Below are positions 1 through 6,800 of a stretch of 13,126 nt of DNA, one piece after another. The notes under the pieces were generated by a model. It was not told where the DNA came from and searched no databases. It was given only the letters and a program-made list of their open reading frames with translations. The translations under genes were made by a program, and so were the position numbers. This stretch comes from Legionellales bacterium UBA2469 (GTDB taxonomy: Bacteria; Pseudomonadota; Gammaproteobacteria; Legionellales; Legionellaceae). Numbering within the stretch: the stretch's first letter is position 1; each line of letters begins with the position of its first letter. The stretch lies in assembly GCA_002342175.1 (NCBI GenBank), contig DDPL01000025.1, forward strand, positions 22,220 to 35,345, written 5' to 3'.

Positions 1-274
1 CGGCCCCTGTTTTCATTTGTGAATTAACCATATTATCAGGTCTGGCGCGCACAGTGCCCGTTACTTTGACCACATATTCGTTACGTAAGACATTTGCAAC
101 TTCTAATAAATCAGCACGATGTGGCTCGACCACTGCTTGTAGAATTGTAGATGAATCTCTAATATCAATAAAAACAAGTTCTCCAAAATTACGACGTCTT
201 TTTACCCAACCACAGACTGTCACTGATTGGCCGACATGGGTTGATTGTACTTGTTCGCATAAATGCGTTCTCAT
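1..274 (-). CDS. aspS: Aspartyl-tRNA synthetase, N-terminal part (runs off the left edge)
   Basis: Charges tRNA-Asp with aspartate in the cytoplasm (class II synthetase). Only the first 91 codons are present; they form the N-terminal OB-fold anticodon-binding domain. Visible hallmarks are the start MRTHLCEQV, the CGWVKRRRNFG segment (residues 21-31), FIDIRD (35-40) and LRNEYVV (63-69), all in the expected places for a bacterial AspRS. The start ATG at 272-274 is preceded by AAGGAG with 5 nt spacing, lying over the stop codon of the DUF502 gene, so the two are probably translated from one message. At the site where tRNA-Asp/tRNA-Asn-nondiscriminating enzymes carry His (RRDHG), this protein has Phe30, which leans toward a discriminating enzyme. 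The catalytic core lies outside the window. Confidence 0.95.
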   Translation of the reverse strand, partial: MRTHLCEQVQSTHVGQSVTVCGWVKRRRNFGELVFIDIRDSSTILQAVVEPHRADLLEVANVLRNEYVVKVTGTVRARPDNMVNSQMKTGA

Positions 275-283
275 GGATACTCC

Positions 284-886
284 TTATTTTTTTGAACTTA
301 TTTTTGATGATTGCGTCGCGCCTAAGGATAGGACAGTTTTTAAAGCATCTTCGACACTGATATTCATTAATTTTACATCTTGTTCGGGAACCATCACAAA
401 AAAACCAGATGTTGGATTCGGTGTTGTGGGGATGTAAATGGTAACCAACTCACCAACCGCTGAGTCCATTTTTCCAGTTTGAAATCCAATGGTCCACATA
501 TCCTTTCTGGGATACTCAACCATCACAACTTTTCGAAAAGATTTTCCATTGGACATTAATAATGATTGAATGATTTGTTTAGAGGTATGATAAATCACTC
601 GTACCAGGGGGATTTTTTGAAGTATTGCTTCACCCCATCCTACAAGTTTTTGACCCAACCAGTTCGTTATCAATAGGCCGGTGAACAAAAACAATAAAAA
701 TGACAAAACCAGCCCAATTCCTGGAATGGAGTAACCGAGAATGATATGTGGTTGATACGGAGAGGGAAGCAGTGCAACTAATTTATCTAGCCACTCTAAA
801 ATAGTCGAAAGCACCATAACGGTTACAAATATCGGTATCCAAAAGGCTATTCCGGTTAAAAGGTACCCTCTTAAATTTTTAATCAT
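284..886 (-). CDS. DUF502 family integral membrane protein
   Basis: A 200-aa inner-membrane protein of the DUF502 family; its biochemical role is not established. Two strong hydrophobic segments are visible (about residues 9-29 and 49-75). They are followed by the family's conserved soluble part: IPGIG (54-58), GLLITNWLG near 70, IPLVRVIY near 92, TTPNPTSGFFVMVP around 154-167 and a late SVEDALK segment. The length is normal for the family. The ATG overlaps the stop of fmdB as ATGA (883-886), which implies translational coupling, and aspS follows 9 nt after its stop. The order fmdB–DUF502–aspS is common in gammaproteobacteria. Confidence 0.92.
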   Translation of the reverse strand: MIKNLRGYLLTGIAFWIPIFVTVMVLSTILEWLDKLVALLPSPYQPHIILGYSIPGIGLVLSFLLFLFTGLLITNWLGQKLVGWGEAILQKIPLVRVIYHTSKQIIQSLLMSNGKSFRKVVMVEYPRKDMWTIGFQTGKMDSAVGELVTIYIPTTPNPTSGFFVMVPEQDVKLMNISVEDALKTVLSLGATQSSKISSKK

Positions 887-1131
887 TCCGATTTTCCCTT
901 TTTATCGGTAGGACAACTGGCACACGATGATTTCTCTGGGGTTTTACAACTGTTTTTAAAATCTGTTGCATACCATCCTGAGCCTTTTAATTGAAAACCT
1001 GCAGCAGAAACCAAACGTTCGACATGCAGACTTTGACAGTGGGGACATGTCCCAGTTGATGGATCACTCATTTTTTGAATCAACTCAAAATGATTTTTGC
1101 AATCCTTACATTCATATTCATAAATTGGCAT
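883..1131 (-). CDS. FmdB-family small zinc-ribbon protein
   Basis: An 82-aa protein of the FmdB/CxxC_CXXC_SSSS zinc-ribbon family. These are putative regulatory proteins and the molecular target is unknown. It opens with MPIYEYEC, the family signature. C8/C11 (CKDC) and C29/C32 (CPHC) make a four-cysteine zinc ribbon. The GFQLKGSGWYATDF region (45-58) is the usual second block. The C-terminal tail adds three more cysteines (C62, C70, C73) that are not part of the ribbon. The ATG at 1129-1131 has GAGGG about 9 nt upstream. It is the first gene of the fmdB–DUF502–aspS unit and has a near-consensus promoter directly upstream. Confidence 0.9.
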   Translation of the reverse strand: MPIYEYECKDCKNHFELIQKMSDPSTGTCPHCQSLHVERLVSAAGFQLKGSGWYATDFKNSCKTPEKSSCASCPTDKKGKSE

Positions 1132-1171
1132 TTTGATTTACCCTCGATTCATCCGACAAAATGTGTTCCTG

Positions 1172-1200
1172 ATTATACAGAACTCCCCTATGACTCTCAA
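1172..1200 (-). promoter_or_regulatory. Sigma-70 promoter of fmdB–DUF502–aspS
   Basis: On the minus strand the -35 box TTGAGA (1195-1200) and a perfect -10 box TATAAT (1172-1177) are separated by exactly 17 nt. The predicted start is near 1165, about 35 nt before the fmdB ATG. This is one of the best promoter matches in the window. The call rests on motif match only. Confidence 0.75.
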
Positions 1201-1231
1201 TGTGTTTATGAGCTGCATTTAAGTGTTTTAT

Positions 1232-1260
1232 TTGACCTCAATAAGTATTTTAAATACAAT
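1232..1260 (+). promoter_or_regulatory. Sigma-70 promoter of the 124-aa orphan gene
   Basis: TTGACC (1232-1237), a 17-nt spacer, then TACAAT (1255-1260). The predicted start is near 1267, about 26 nt before the ATG at 1293. It points away from the fmdB promoter, and the two -35 boxes lie only about 31 bp apart, so a factor bound between them could affect both. Confidence 0.65.
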
Positions 1261-1292
1261 TTATTAAATCTCAATAATTAACCAAATATTAT

Positions 1293-1667
1293 ATGAATTC
1301 ATCACTAAAAGCACTGATTAGTAAAAATGCAAAAATTAAAAACATTTCTGAATTTGATTCACATGTTCAAATTTCAGGTTTGTTGGTTCATTGTGATTTA
1401 AGCATGTATGAAATATCACAAATCGTGTTGTTGCTCAATTCAGAAACCATCAACAAACTGCTTCAGCAATATCAACAATATTTAAGAGTGGGATTTTTAA
1501 AAACAGATTTAATTGAGCAAGCCATTCTAAATAACTTGCCTGAATTACCAAAGTCGCGAAATCGCGTCAGAATGTTTGATTATAACGATGAAGCATGGCA
1601 TGGCATGAGGGTTTTAAAGCAAGCTGCAGAAATTTTATCGCCAAGCGAGTCACTTAAAAAGTGTTAA
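1293..1667 (+). CDS. Hypothetical protein (124 aa), unrecognised
   Basis: I do not recognise this protein. It is soluble-looking, with no signal peptide or membrane segment, and predominantly helical by composition. The middle (about residues 40-80) is rich in Leu, Ile and Gln, including a QQYQQY stretch. There are only two cysteines, one of them the last residue. Support for being real comes from a well-formed promoter upstream and an open frame filling the space between the divergent region and the next gene. The ribosome site is poor: no purine-rich motif is visible before the ATG. Its 3' end overlaps the converging minus-strand ORF by 14 bp, with no terminator visible between them. Confidence 0.6.
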   Translation: MNSSLKALISKNAKIKNISEFDSHVQISGLLVHCDLSMYEISQIVLLLNSETINKLLQQYQQYLRVGFLKTDLIEQAILNNLPELPKSRNRVRMFDYNDEAWHGMRVLKQAAEILSPSESLKKC

Positions 1668-2034
1668 CTGCAGCTTGTCTATTCAAATCACCATCGTTGG
1701 ATGATTCAAAAAAACCATATAGCTTATAGCCAATTGCCAATGTACTGACGGTGGTTAATAATGCGCCTATCAACAATGATGCGGGGAACACAATCATGCC
1801 GCCAAGGATAAGGCCTCCCATCACAACACCACTCAATGCGGCACATATTTGAAGAATATCGTTAGACAACCAAGGATTTTCAGCTATTTTAATATCGTCG
1901 CAATGCGCCTCCACACGAGTTAATAAGTCTCTATGTAAACCAGTCAAATGCGCATGTTTTTTTAGACGCGTCGTTGTGTGTCTGGCAGCATTATTATGGA
2001 GCGCATCTCCTTCTAACTTATTAAATGCTTCCAA
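1654..2034 (-). CDS. Two-membrane-segment protein, probably the C-terminal half of an interrupted gene
   Basis: An open frame of 126 codons whose only available upstream start is a TTG at 2032-2034. There is no Shine-Dalgarno motif before it, and no ATG occurs until residue 72, inside the membrane region. The frame is identical to that of the upstream ORF, from which it is separated only by TGA (2038-2040) and one TTT codon. Contents are a charged, His-rich N-terminal part (residues 1-57), then a hairpin of two hydrophobic segments (about 58-82 and 85-109) with a short break at FPAS, and a polar tail. I read it as the membrane-anchor end of a protein that once continued from the upstream ORF. 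It could instead be expressed by readthrough or by coupled restart. Function unknown. Confidence 0.55.
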   Translation of the reverse strand: MEAFNKLEGDALHNNAARHTTTRLKKHAHLTGLHRDLLTRVEAHCDDIKIAENPWLSNDILQICAALSGVVMGGLILGGMIVFPASLLIGALLTTVSTLAIGYKLYGFFESSNDGDLNRQAAVNTF

Positions 2035-2037
2035 AAA

Positions 2038-2757
2038 TCATTTAGTATAAAGGTAATTCGGACCTTGGACAGTTTTACATTCATAAATCTTTCTAAAAAA
2101 AACGTCGAGAGCTGCATCATAATCTTTAAAAGAATAGGGTTCGGGTTCAGGGTTAGGAAGGACTTCAACATTTAAATAGGGATGATTCTCAACAAGACGT
2201 CCTTCACACGCTTCCATGAGTTGGGTGCCGACATCTTCACAAGTATTCGAATTACGGGATGGCGATGAACGAAAGCCACAGACAAAATTGATGCTATCAA
2301 TGACCCTTTCACGGGTAGCTTCCCATATCGAAATAGAATAATCGGTCATCTGTTCACCCCATACAGCAGTCCCCTTATCTGGATTTCCGAGTAATTTATA
2401 AGCACCCTCTTCAATCAATTCACCATTGGCATCGGTTATCATTTCTTGATTCACTGGCGTTGAAAAAATTTGCCACCCTTGACCCTCCCTAAAATGCAAA
2501 ATAGCCCAATGCCCTGCACCACTATTCTGACCACTTCTGAGAAAATAACATTGATTTTTATTTAAGTTGTTTAGAAATGTTTTAAATTTGGTTCTATCTT
2601 TGGACAAAATCTGATGTTCAGGCACAAAGAGTTTTGGTATTCCATTTAATGCGATTTGAATATCGTTTTGAGTAACATTCGTAAAACGTATCGCTGGAAG
2701 ACCGCATTTGGGTGCAACAAAGGTTAACATTGCTTCTGCACAACTATTTTGAGCCAT
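2038..2757 (-). CDS. Hypothetical protein (239 aa), probable N-terminal half of an interrupted gene
   Basis: Not recognised. The start was set at ATG 2755-2757 because GAGG (2766-2769) sits 8 nt upstream; the TTG two codons earlier would be only 2 nt from it. There is no signal peptide and no membrane segment. Notable patches are GHWAILHF (H83 in this numbering), GWQIFSTP shortly after, and NTCEDVG (C173), followed by an acidic/proline run (PNPEPEP). A conserved-looking His-Trp followed by a later Cys is reminiscent of cysteine-peptidase folds, but the remaining catalytic residues are not evident, so no function is assigned. The ORF ends at TGA (2038-2040), and the same frame reopens at once for another 127 codons encoding a membrane hairpin. 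Upstream lies a plausible promoter of its own. Confidence 0.65.
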   Translation of the reverse strand: MAQNSCAEAMLTFVAPKCGLPAIRFTNVTQNDIQIALNGIPKLFVPEHQILSKDRTKFKTFLNNLNKNQCYFLRSGQNSGAGHWAILHFREGQGWQIFSTPVNQEMITDANGELIEEGAYKLLGNPDKGTAVWGEQMTDYSISIWEATRERVIDSINFVCGFRSSPSRNSNTCEDVGTQLMEACEGRLVENHPYLNVEVLPNPEPEPYSFKDYDAALDVFFRKIYECKTVQGPNYLYTK

Positions 2758-2765
2758 GAACAAAA

Positions 2766-2769
2766 CCTC
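2766..2769 (-). promoter_or_regulatory. Ribosome binding site fixing the start of the 239-aa hypothetical
   Basis: GAGG on the minus strand lies 8 nt before ATG 2755-2757. This favours that ATG over the in-frame TTG at 2761-2763, which is too close to the site to be used. Confidence 0.6.
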
Positions 2770-2793
2770 GCATAAAAATCATTTCAGCAGGGT

Positions 2794-2822
2794 ATCATAA
2801 TTTCTCAATAATGAACATACAA
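2794..2822 (-). promoter_or_regulatory. Possible promoter of the interrupted hypothetical gene
   Basis: Minus strand TTGTAT (2817-2822), 17 nt, TATGAT (2794-2799). The -10 is good and the -35 is weak (three of six). The predicted start near 2787 leaves a leader of about 30 nt. It would allow expression independent of the aro operon upstream. Confidence 0.45.
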
Positions 2823-2825
2823 AAT

Positions 2826-2863
2826 ACAAAAAATATTTTTATTGGTCATATCCCCAATATTTT
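2826..2863 (-). terminator. Possible intrinsic terminator at the end of the aro operon
   Basis: Across the aroDE stop codon the minus strand reads TATTGG, an 8-nt loop, then CCAATA, followed by an A-run and then a T-run. A longer alternative pairing of AAAATATT with AATATTTT flanks it. The stem is short and AT-rich, so termination may be partial and some transcripts may continue into the next gene. Confidence 0.35.
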
Positions 2864-4197
2864 AATTGTAATTGCGCTTGTGCATAAAACATTTCTACAC
2901 CCCATATTATTTCAACATCTAATTGTTGGATAGCCTTTAAAAATACCCCTTCTTTTTGATAATTAACATCCATCACTGCCATGCCCGGTTTTATCCAATC
3001 GAGTACTGCTTTCAATAGCTCTGGATTATCTTGATAAACGTCATCCGGTAAAGTATTGATGACAAGACCATAATTATCCTCTGGAAATTGGTGAATAACC
3101 TTAAATCCTAAATTATCATAAGGGGTGCGATTATATGCAACCACTTCAACCCCTTTTGCAATAAGCGCTTGAGCGATAGCAAAAGCCGCCCCTCCCGCTC
3201 CTAAAATAAATGTGTTGGAAAGTTTATCGCCAATGGCTTGGATTGCGCCCTCTCCATCAGTATTGATTCCAAACCACTGGTCATTTATGCGTTTGAGGGT
3301 ATTGATTGCCTGCATTTTTGAATCTAAATTACTCACCATAGAGCACACCGCTTTTTTTAAGGGCATGGTAACACTGAGTCCATCAAAAGGCAGCGATTGA
3401 ATCAACTCAAAAAAAGACTGAACTTCAGATAACTTAATCGGTATTTTAACATAGACTGCATTCACATTATTGTTTATAAATGCTTGATTATGATAAAGAT
3501 GTCCAAGACTTGCTTCGATAGGATATCCAATCAGGCCATAAATACGTGTGTGTTCATTGATATCTCGATAACGATAAACATCCAATAACTCATCGACCGA
3601 CAATTGCCCCTCAACAACGGCATTACATTCTGATACCGAAGCATAATCAAAAAGACGTCCAAATATAGGACCTAAAGGACGTATAAAAGTTGAAGATGGC
3701 CCCATACCTATAAATATCGAAGGCTTACTTGCATTTTTTTGTACTTGCAATAGTTTCAAAGCATCCAAGCTTGAATGACAATACACTGCAACTTTAATGA
3801 TATCAAAATCATCATCAGGGAAAATAAATGTTGCATTTTCAAAATGATGATAAGAGCCAATGATTTTAAGATTTGGATAGCGTTGACGAATTGTTATGAG
3901 CCAGTTTTTGGGGACATCCCACTCTAAATCCACATAATCAGGGTGTCCTTCACATAATTTCAGCATATCTTGAAAGCGTTGTTGCTCATCATGAACATAT
4001 CGTCCGCCTTGATCTTGTCTTCTAAGGGTAAAAATCAACGGTAAACGCGTTGATGCTCGAATGGCTTGAATATCTGGTAAATGGCATTTTGTATCATAAT
4101 CCCAACGCAATTCAAAACCATCGACGCGTGATTGATATACATTTATTAATTTCAATGCTTCAGATACATCATGTACTGGAATAACGGCGATTAACAT
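2839..4197 (-). CDS. aroDE: Bifunctional type I 3-dehydroquinate dehydratase / shikimate dehydrogenase (AroD–AroE fusion)
   Basis: Two pathway enzymes in one 452-aa chain, converting 3-dehydroquinate to 3-dehydroshikimate and then to shikimate with NADPH. Residues 1 to about 210 are a type I dehydroquinase: ELRWD (29-33), FTLRRQDQGG (56-65), the catalytic His in GSYHHF (117/118), the Schiff-base Lys135 in IIKVAVY, and the late EGQLS (196-200). Residues from about 218 on are shikimate dehydrogenase: YGLIGYP (220-226), SVTMPLKK with catalytic K281, NTDGEG (311-317) with D313, the dinucleotide loop GAGGAA (333-338), NRT (356-358) and GVEMFYAQAQ near the end. The usual substrate motif HSxSP is altered to ASLGH (229-233), keeping only the first serine. 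The ATG overlaps the aroB stop by 7 bp and has AAGGG 6 nt upstream. Such fusions are known from plants and Chlamydia and are unusual in gammaproteobacteria. Confidence 0.93.
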   Translation of the reverse strand: MLIAVIPVHDVSEALKLINVYQSRVDGFELRWDYDTKCHLPDIQAIRASTRLPLIFTLRRQDQGGRYVHDEQQRFQDMLKLCEGHPDYVDLEWDVPKNWLITIRQRYPNLKIIGSYHHFENATFIFPDDDFDIIKVAVYCHSSLDALKLLQVQKNASKPSIFIGMGPSSTFIRPLGPIFGRLFDYASVSECNAVVEGQLSVDELLDVYRYRDINEHTRIYGLIGYPIEASLGHLYHNQAFINNNVNAVYVKIPIKLSEVQSFFELIQSLPFDGLSVTMPLKKAVCSMVSNLDSKMQAINTLKRINDQWFGINTDGEGAIQAIGDKLSNTFILGAGGAAFAIAQALIAKGVEVVAYNRTPYDNLGFKVIHQFPEDNYGLVINTLPDDVYQDNPELLKAVLDWIKPGMAVMDVNYQKEGVFLKAIQQLDVEIIWGVEMFYAQAQLQLKYWGYDQ

Positions 4198-5282
4198 CGT
4201 TGTCCCTTTGTTAGCTGAATGGCTTTTAATATGGTATCAAAATCGACCGAAAATGAATAATTGCCCCTTTCATGATGTATCTTTCCGATTGCATCCAACA
4301 AAACCACATGGATATTGTGATTTTTATTTTTTTTATCCATTTTTAATAATGGTTCTAATGCGACAACATCATCTAAAACTGAGCTCCATGGAAATAAACC
4401 AAAAGACTTTAATAAAACGATAATCATATCGACTTCATGCTGCGCTAAATGACCAAGTAACATTGAAATATTGGCTTCAATCACCATTCCTAAAGCTACT
4501 GCATATCCATGTAACCAATGGTAATGTTCATAAACTTCTATGGCATGTCCAAGGGTATGTCCAAAATTAAGAATTTGACGAATACCTGATTCCAAAGGGT
4601 CTTGTTGTACAATTTGATTTTTGAAATGGATGCTTTTCTCTATCATGCAAATAAGCGTGGGTAAATCCTGTTTTATAATAAGCGCTTGATTTTGCAATAA
4701 CCAAGCACAAGATGATGTATTGGTTAATATTGCATGTTTAATCACCTCTGCCATGCCACTTAAAAACTCTTCTTGCGATAAGGTCTGAAGAAAATCAGCA
4801 GATATCCAAACAGATTGTGGAAATGAGAAACTACCAATTAAATTCTTTCCTGAAGGTGTGTTAACACCAGTTTTGCCACCGATAGAGGCATCGACCATCG
4901 CCATGAGTGTTGTCGGAACATAGACGACACTGATGCCTCGACAAAAGGTTGATGCCAGAAATCCAACCAAATCACAAGCCACACCACCACCAACTGCAAT
5001 TAGCTGTGTATCGCGTCTATAGCCTGCCGCTAGCATGGCATCTTCCAGCATCTGTTTGGTTTCTCGTGTTTTATGTCGTTCCCCGGCAGGAAACGTGAGA
5101 ATTAGTGGTGACGATTCAAAAGAAAGTCGAATCTTTTCTTGATAGAGAGCACTAACCTCACTATCCATTATGATGACAATTTTTCGTTGACAGTTTTTCC
5201 AATGATTTTTCCATTCTTGGGTATCTAGAAGTGCCGTGCCCAAATAAATAGGATATTGTTGGGTATGCATTGTTTTGATCAT
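4191..5282 (-). CDS. aroB: 3-dehydroquinate synthase
   Basis: Second step of the shikimate pathway: closes DAHP to 3-dehydroquinate using NAD and a divalent metal. Taken from ATG 5280-5282 the product has 363 aa, the normal length. That ATG forms an ATGA overlap with the aroC stop. A start 54 nt further upstream is open, but the extra 18 residues lie inside aroC and look unlike AroB. Motifs in this numbering: GGGVACD (98-104), the PTTLMAMVDASIGGKTG stretch just after, metal ligands E179 in AEVIKH, H242 in NFGHT and H258 in LHGYAV, and the late DKKNK segment. All key residues are present, so the enzyme should be active. No strong ribosome site precedes the ATG, so translation probably depends on coupling to aroC. 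Confidence 0.95.
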   Translation of the reverse strand: MIKTMHTQQYPIYLGTALLDTQEWKNHWKNCQRKIVIIMDSEVSALYQEKIRLSFESSPLILTFPAGERHKTRETKQMLEDAMLAAGYRRDTQLIAVGGGVACDLVGFLASTFCRGISVVYVPTTLMAMVDASIGGKTGVNTPSGKNLIGSFSFPQSVWISADFLQTLSQEEFLSGMAEVIKHAILTNTSSCAWLLQNQALIIKQDLPTLICMIEKSIHFKNQIVQQDPLESGIRQILNFGHTLGHAIEVYEHYHWLHGYAVALGMVIEANISMLLGHLAQHEVDMIIVLLKSFGLFPWSSVLDDVVALEPLLKMDKKNKNHNIHVVLLDAIGKIHHERGNYSFSVDFDTILKAIQLTKGQRC

Positions 5283-6343
5283 GACAATCGCACCAGTCGA
5301 TTGGCTAGCATTGCATCCACCAAAACCAAATAACACATGGCTCTAACGACAGCCACACCTCGAATCGCAACACAAGGATCATGGCGCGAGCCACTTGGCA
5401 ATTGAAAAGATTGTGGATTTCCGTTTAAATCGATGGTTTTCTGGGGCACGCTGATACTTGAAGTGGGTTTGAACGCAACACGACCCGTAATGGGCATACC
5501 CGTTGAAATCCCGCCCAAAATTCCACCTGCATGATTGGTTTTTTGATTAGCTCCATTTAATGAAATGAAAGCATCATTATGTATACTCCCCTGCATTTGT
5601 GCAGCCCTAAATCCCTCGCCAATTTCAAAACCTTTGGTTGCCGGAATAGTTAGCATGGCATGTGCTAATTTAGCCTCTAGCTTATCATAGATAGGATCTC
5701 CCCACCCCACGGGCAAACCGGTCACTTCAAATGAAACGGTTCCCCCAATAGAGTCTCCCTGCGATTGCAGTTGGGTCAGTAACGCTTTGACATCTTTTTC
5801 AAATTGTTTATCCACACAAAAAATATCACTTTTTGTTAAATCATGATGCTCGGAATGAAGATTTCCAACTTGACTTAGATAAGTCTTTACCTCAACTTGT
5901 TCGCGCAATAAAATTTTTTTAGCAATAGCACCAGCTGCAACGCGGCACGCCGTTTCACGCGCAGATGCTCGACCACCACCTCGATAATCATAATAACCAT
6001 ACTTTTCTAAATAGGTAAATTGCGCATGTCCTGGACGAATCAAGTTTTTAATTGGGTCGTATTTTGATGAATCGACATCGCGGTTATGGATAATAATTGA
6101 AATCGGTGTACCGGTTGTCATGCCTTCAAAGACACCCGATAATATTTCAATAGTATCGGGTTCTATTCGTGGTGTGGTCCATGGTGTTTGTCCTGGGGCT
6201 CGAAGTCGCATTTCTTCTTCAAGATCACTTGTGCAAAGGGCAAGACCTGCAGGACATCCATCAACTACCACCCCTATGGCAGGACCATGTGATTCACCCC
6301 ATGTAGTGATTCGAAATAATTGTCCAAAGGCATTACTGGCCAT
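5279..6343 (-). CDS. aroC: Chorismate synthase
   Basis: Last step of the pathway: trans-elimination of phosphate from EPSP to give chorismate, with reduced FMN. The start is ATG 6341-6343 (MASNAFGQLF), giving 354 aa. GGAGGG at 6351-6356 lies 7 nt upstream; an adjacent ATG three bases earlier is also possible, while a longer frame reaching to 6382 lacks support. Signature blocks are all present: TTWGESHG (13-20), ILSGVFEG (67-74), RPGHAQFTY (103-111), GGGRASARETA (122-132), GEGF (242-245), NHAGGILGGISTG (270-282) and RHDPCV (320-325). In the C-terminal block the usual P-V-x-E-A-M reads AVVRAM (331-336), with Arg in place of Glu. It overlaps the aroK stop by 11 bp and is coupled to aroB at its own end. 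Confidence 0.96.
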   Translation of the reverse strand: MASNAFGQLFRITTWGESHGPAIGVVVDGCPAGLALCTSDLEEEMRLRAPGQTPWTTPRIEPDTIEILSGVFEGMTTGTPISIIIHNRDVDSSKYDPIKNLIRPGHAQFTYLEKYGYYDYRGGGRASARETACRVAAGAIAKKILLREQVEVKTYLSQVGNLHSEHHDLTKSDIFCVDKQFEKDVKALLTQLQSQGDSIGGTVSFEVTGLPVGWGDPIYDKLEAKLAHAMLTIPATKGFEIGEGFRAAQMQGSIHNDAFISLNGANQKTNHAGGILGGISTGMPITGRVAFKPTSSISVPQKTIDLNGNPQSFQLPSGSRHDPCVAIRGVAVVRAMCYLVLVDAMLANRLVRLS

Positions 6344-6800
6344 CATTATTCCCTCCATGAGAGAGATCAATTTCCATATCACAAACTTTTTGATAAAGTG
6401 GGATACGCCGTTGATAAATGATTTCTAAAGGAACATCACCCAAAAATGCTGGAGTCTCCTGGATGCGCTCCCTTATTTCAACATAAGGTAAATACAAATG
6501 TATTTTGAAGCAAGGTTTTTGTAAAACTAAAGACTCAAATTGAGGATGTTCAACAATTCCTCCACCTGTGGATATCACTACATGATGGCGTTGCAATAAA
6601 TCTTCTAAAACCATCATTTCTTGATCTCGAAATGTCTGTTCACCAAGACGCTCAAAGACGTCTTTAACAGGTGCCCCAAATTGTTCTTCCAATACTTTAT
6701 CGGTATCAAACCATGGTAAGTGCCATTTTTCGGCAAACTTTTTTCCAATCGTGGTTTTTCCAACGTATTTAAAACCAATCAGGACAATAGGTTTATTCAA
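6333..6800 (-). CDS. aroK: Shikimate kinase
   Basis: Phosphorylates shikimate to shikimate 3-phosphate with ATP. P-loop G9-x4-GKT (GFKYVGKTT), D32/D34 in FDTD, R58 in FRDQE, the STGGG shikimate loop (77-81), and R131/R132 in QRRIPLY near the C-terminus. At 155 aa it is somewhat shorter than the roughly 170 aa of enterobacterial AroK. In the ATP lid the common R-P-x-L motif reads TPAFL (116-120), so the lid arginine is missing at that point. The start is a TTG (6798-6800) with AGGAG at 6807-6811, 6 nt upstream, and it overlaps the aroA stop by 8 bp. It could equally be called aroL; the neighbourhood (aroA before, aroC after) is as in Chlamydia. Confidence 0.93.
   Translation of the reverse strand: MNKPIVLIGFKYVGKTTIGKKFAEKWHLPWFDTDKVLEEQFGAPVKDVFERLGEQTFRDQEMMVLEDLLQRHHVVISTGGGIVEHPQFESLVLQKPCFKIHLYLPYVEIRERIQETPAFLGDVPLEIIYQRRIPLYQKVCDMEIDLSHGGNNDGQ

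Noticed and set aside
54..437. Plus-strand open frame of 127 codons across the aspS/DUF502 junction
   Set aside because: It lies antisense to two clearly identified genes and its translation has no domain-like character.
1075..1281. Plus-strand frame of 68 codons
   Set aside because: It begins inside fmdB on the opposite strand and runs through both divergent promoters; there is no ribosome site.
2038..2040. TGA read as selenocysteine
   Set aside because: No SECIS-like hairpin is apparent just after the codon and the context is not a known selenoprotein family; a nonsense mutation is simpler.
3212..3400. Plus-strand frame inside aroDE
   Set aside because: Antisense shadow of a conserved enzyme.
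4208..4423. Plus-strand frame inside aroB
   Set aside because: Antisense shadow of a conserved enzyme.
6120..6428. Plus-strand frame across aroC/aroK
   Set aside because: Antisense shadow; both minus-strand genes are certain.
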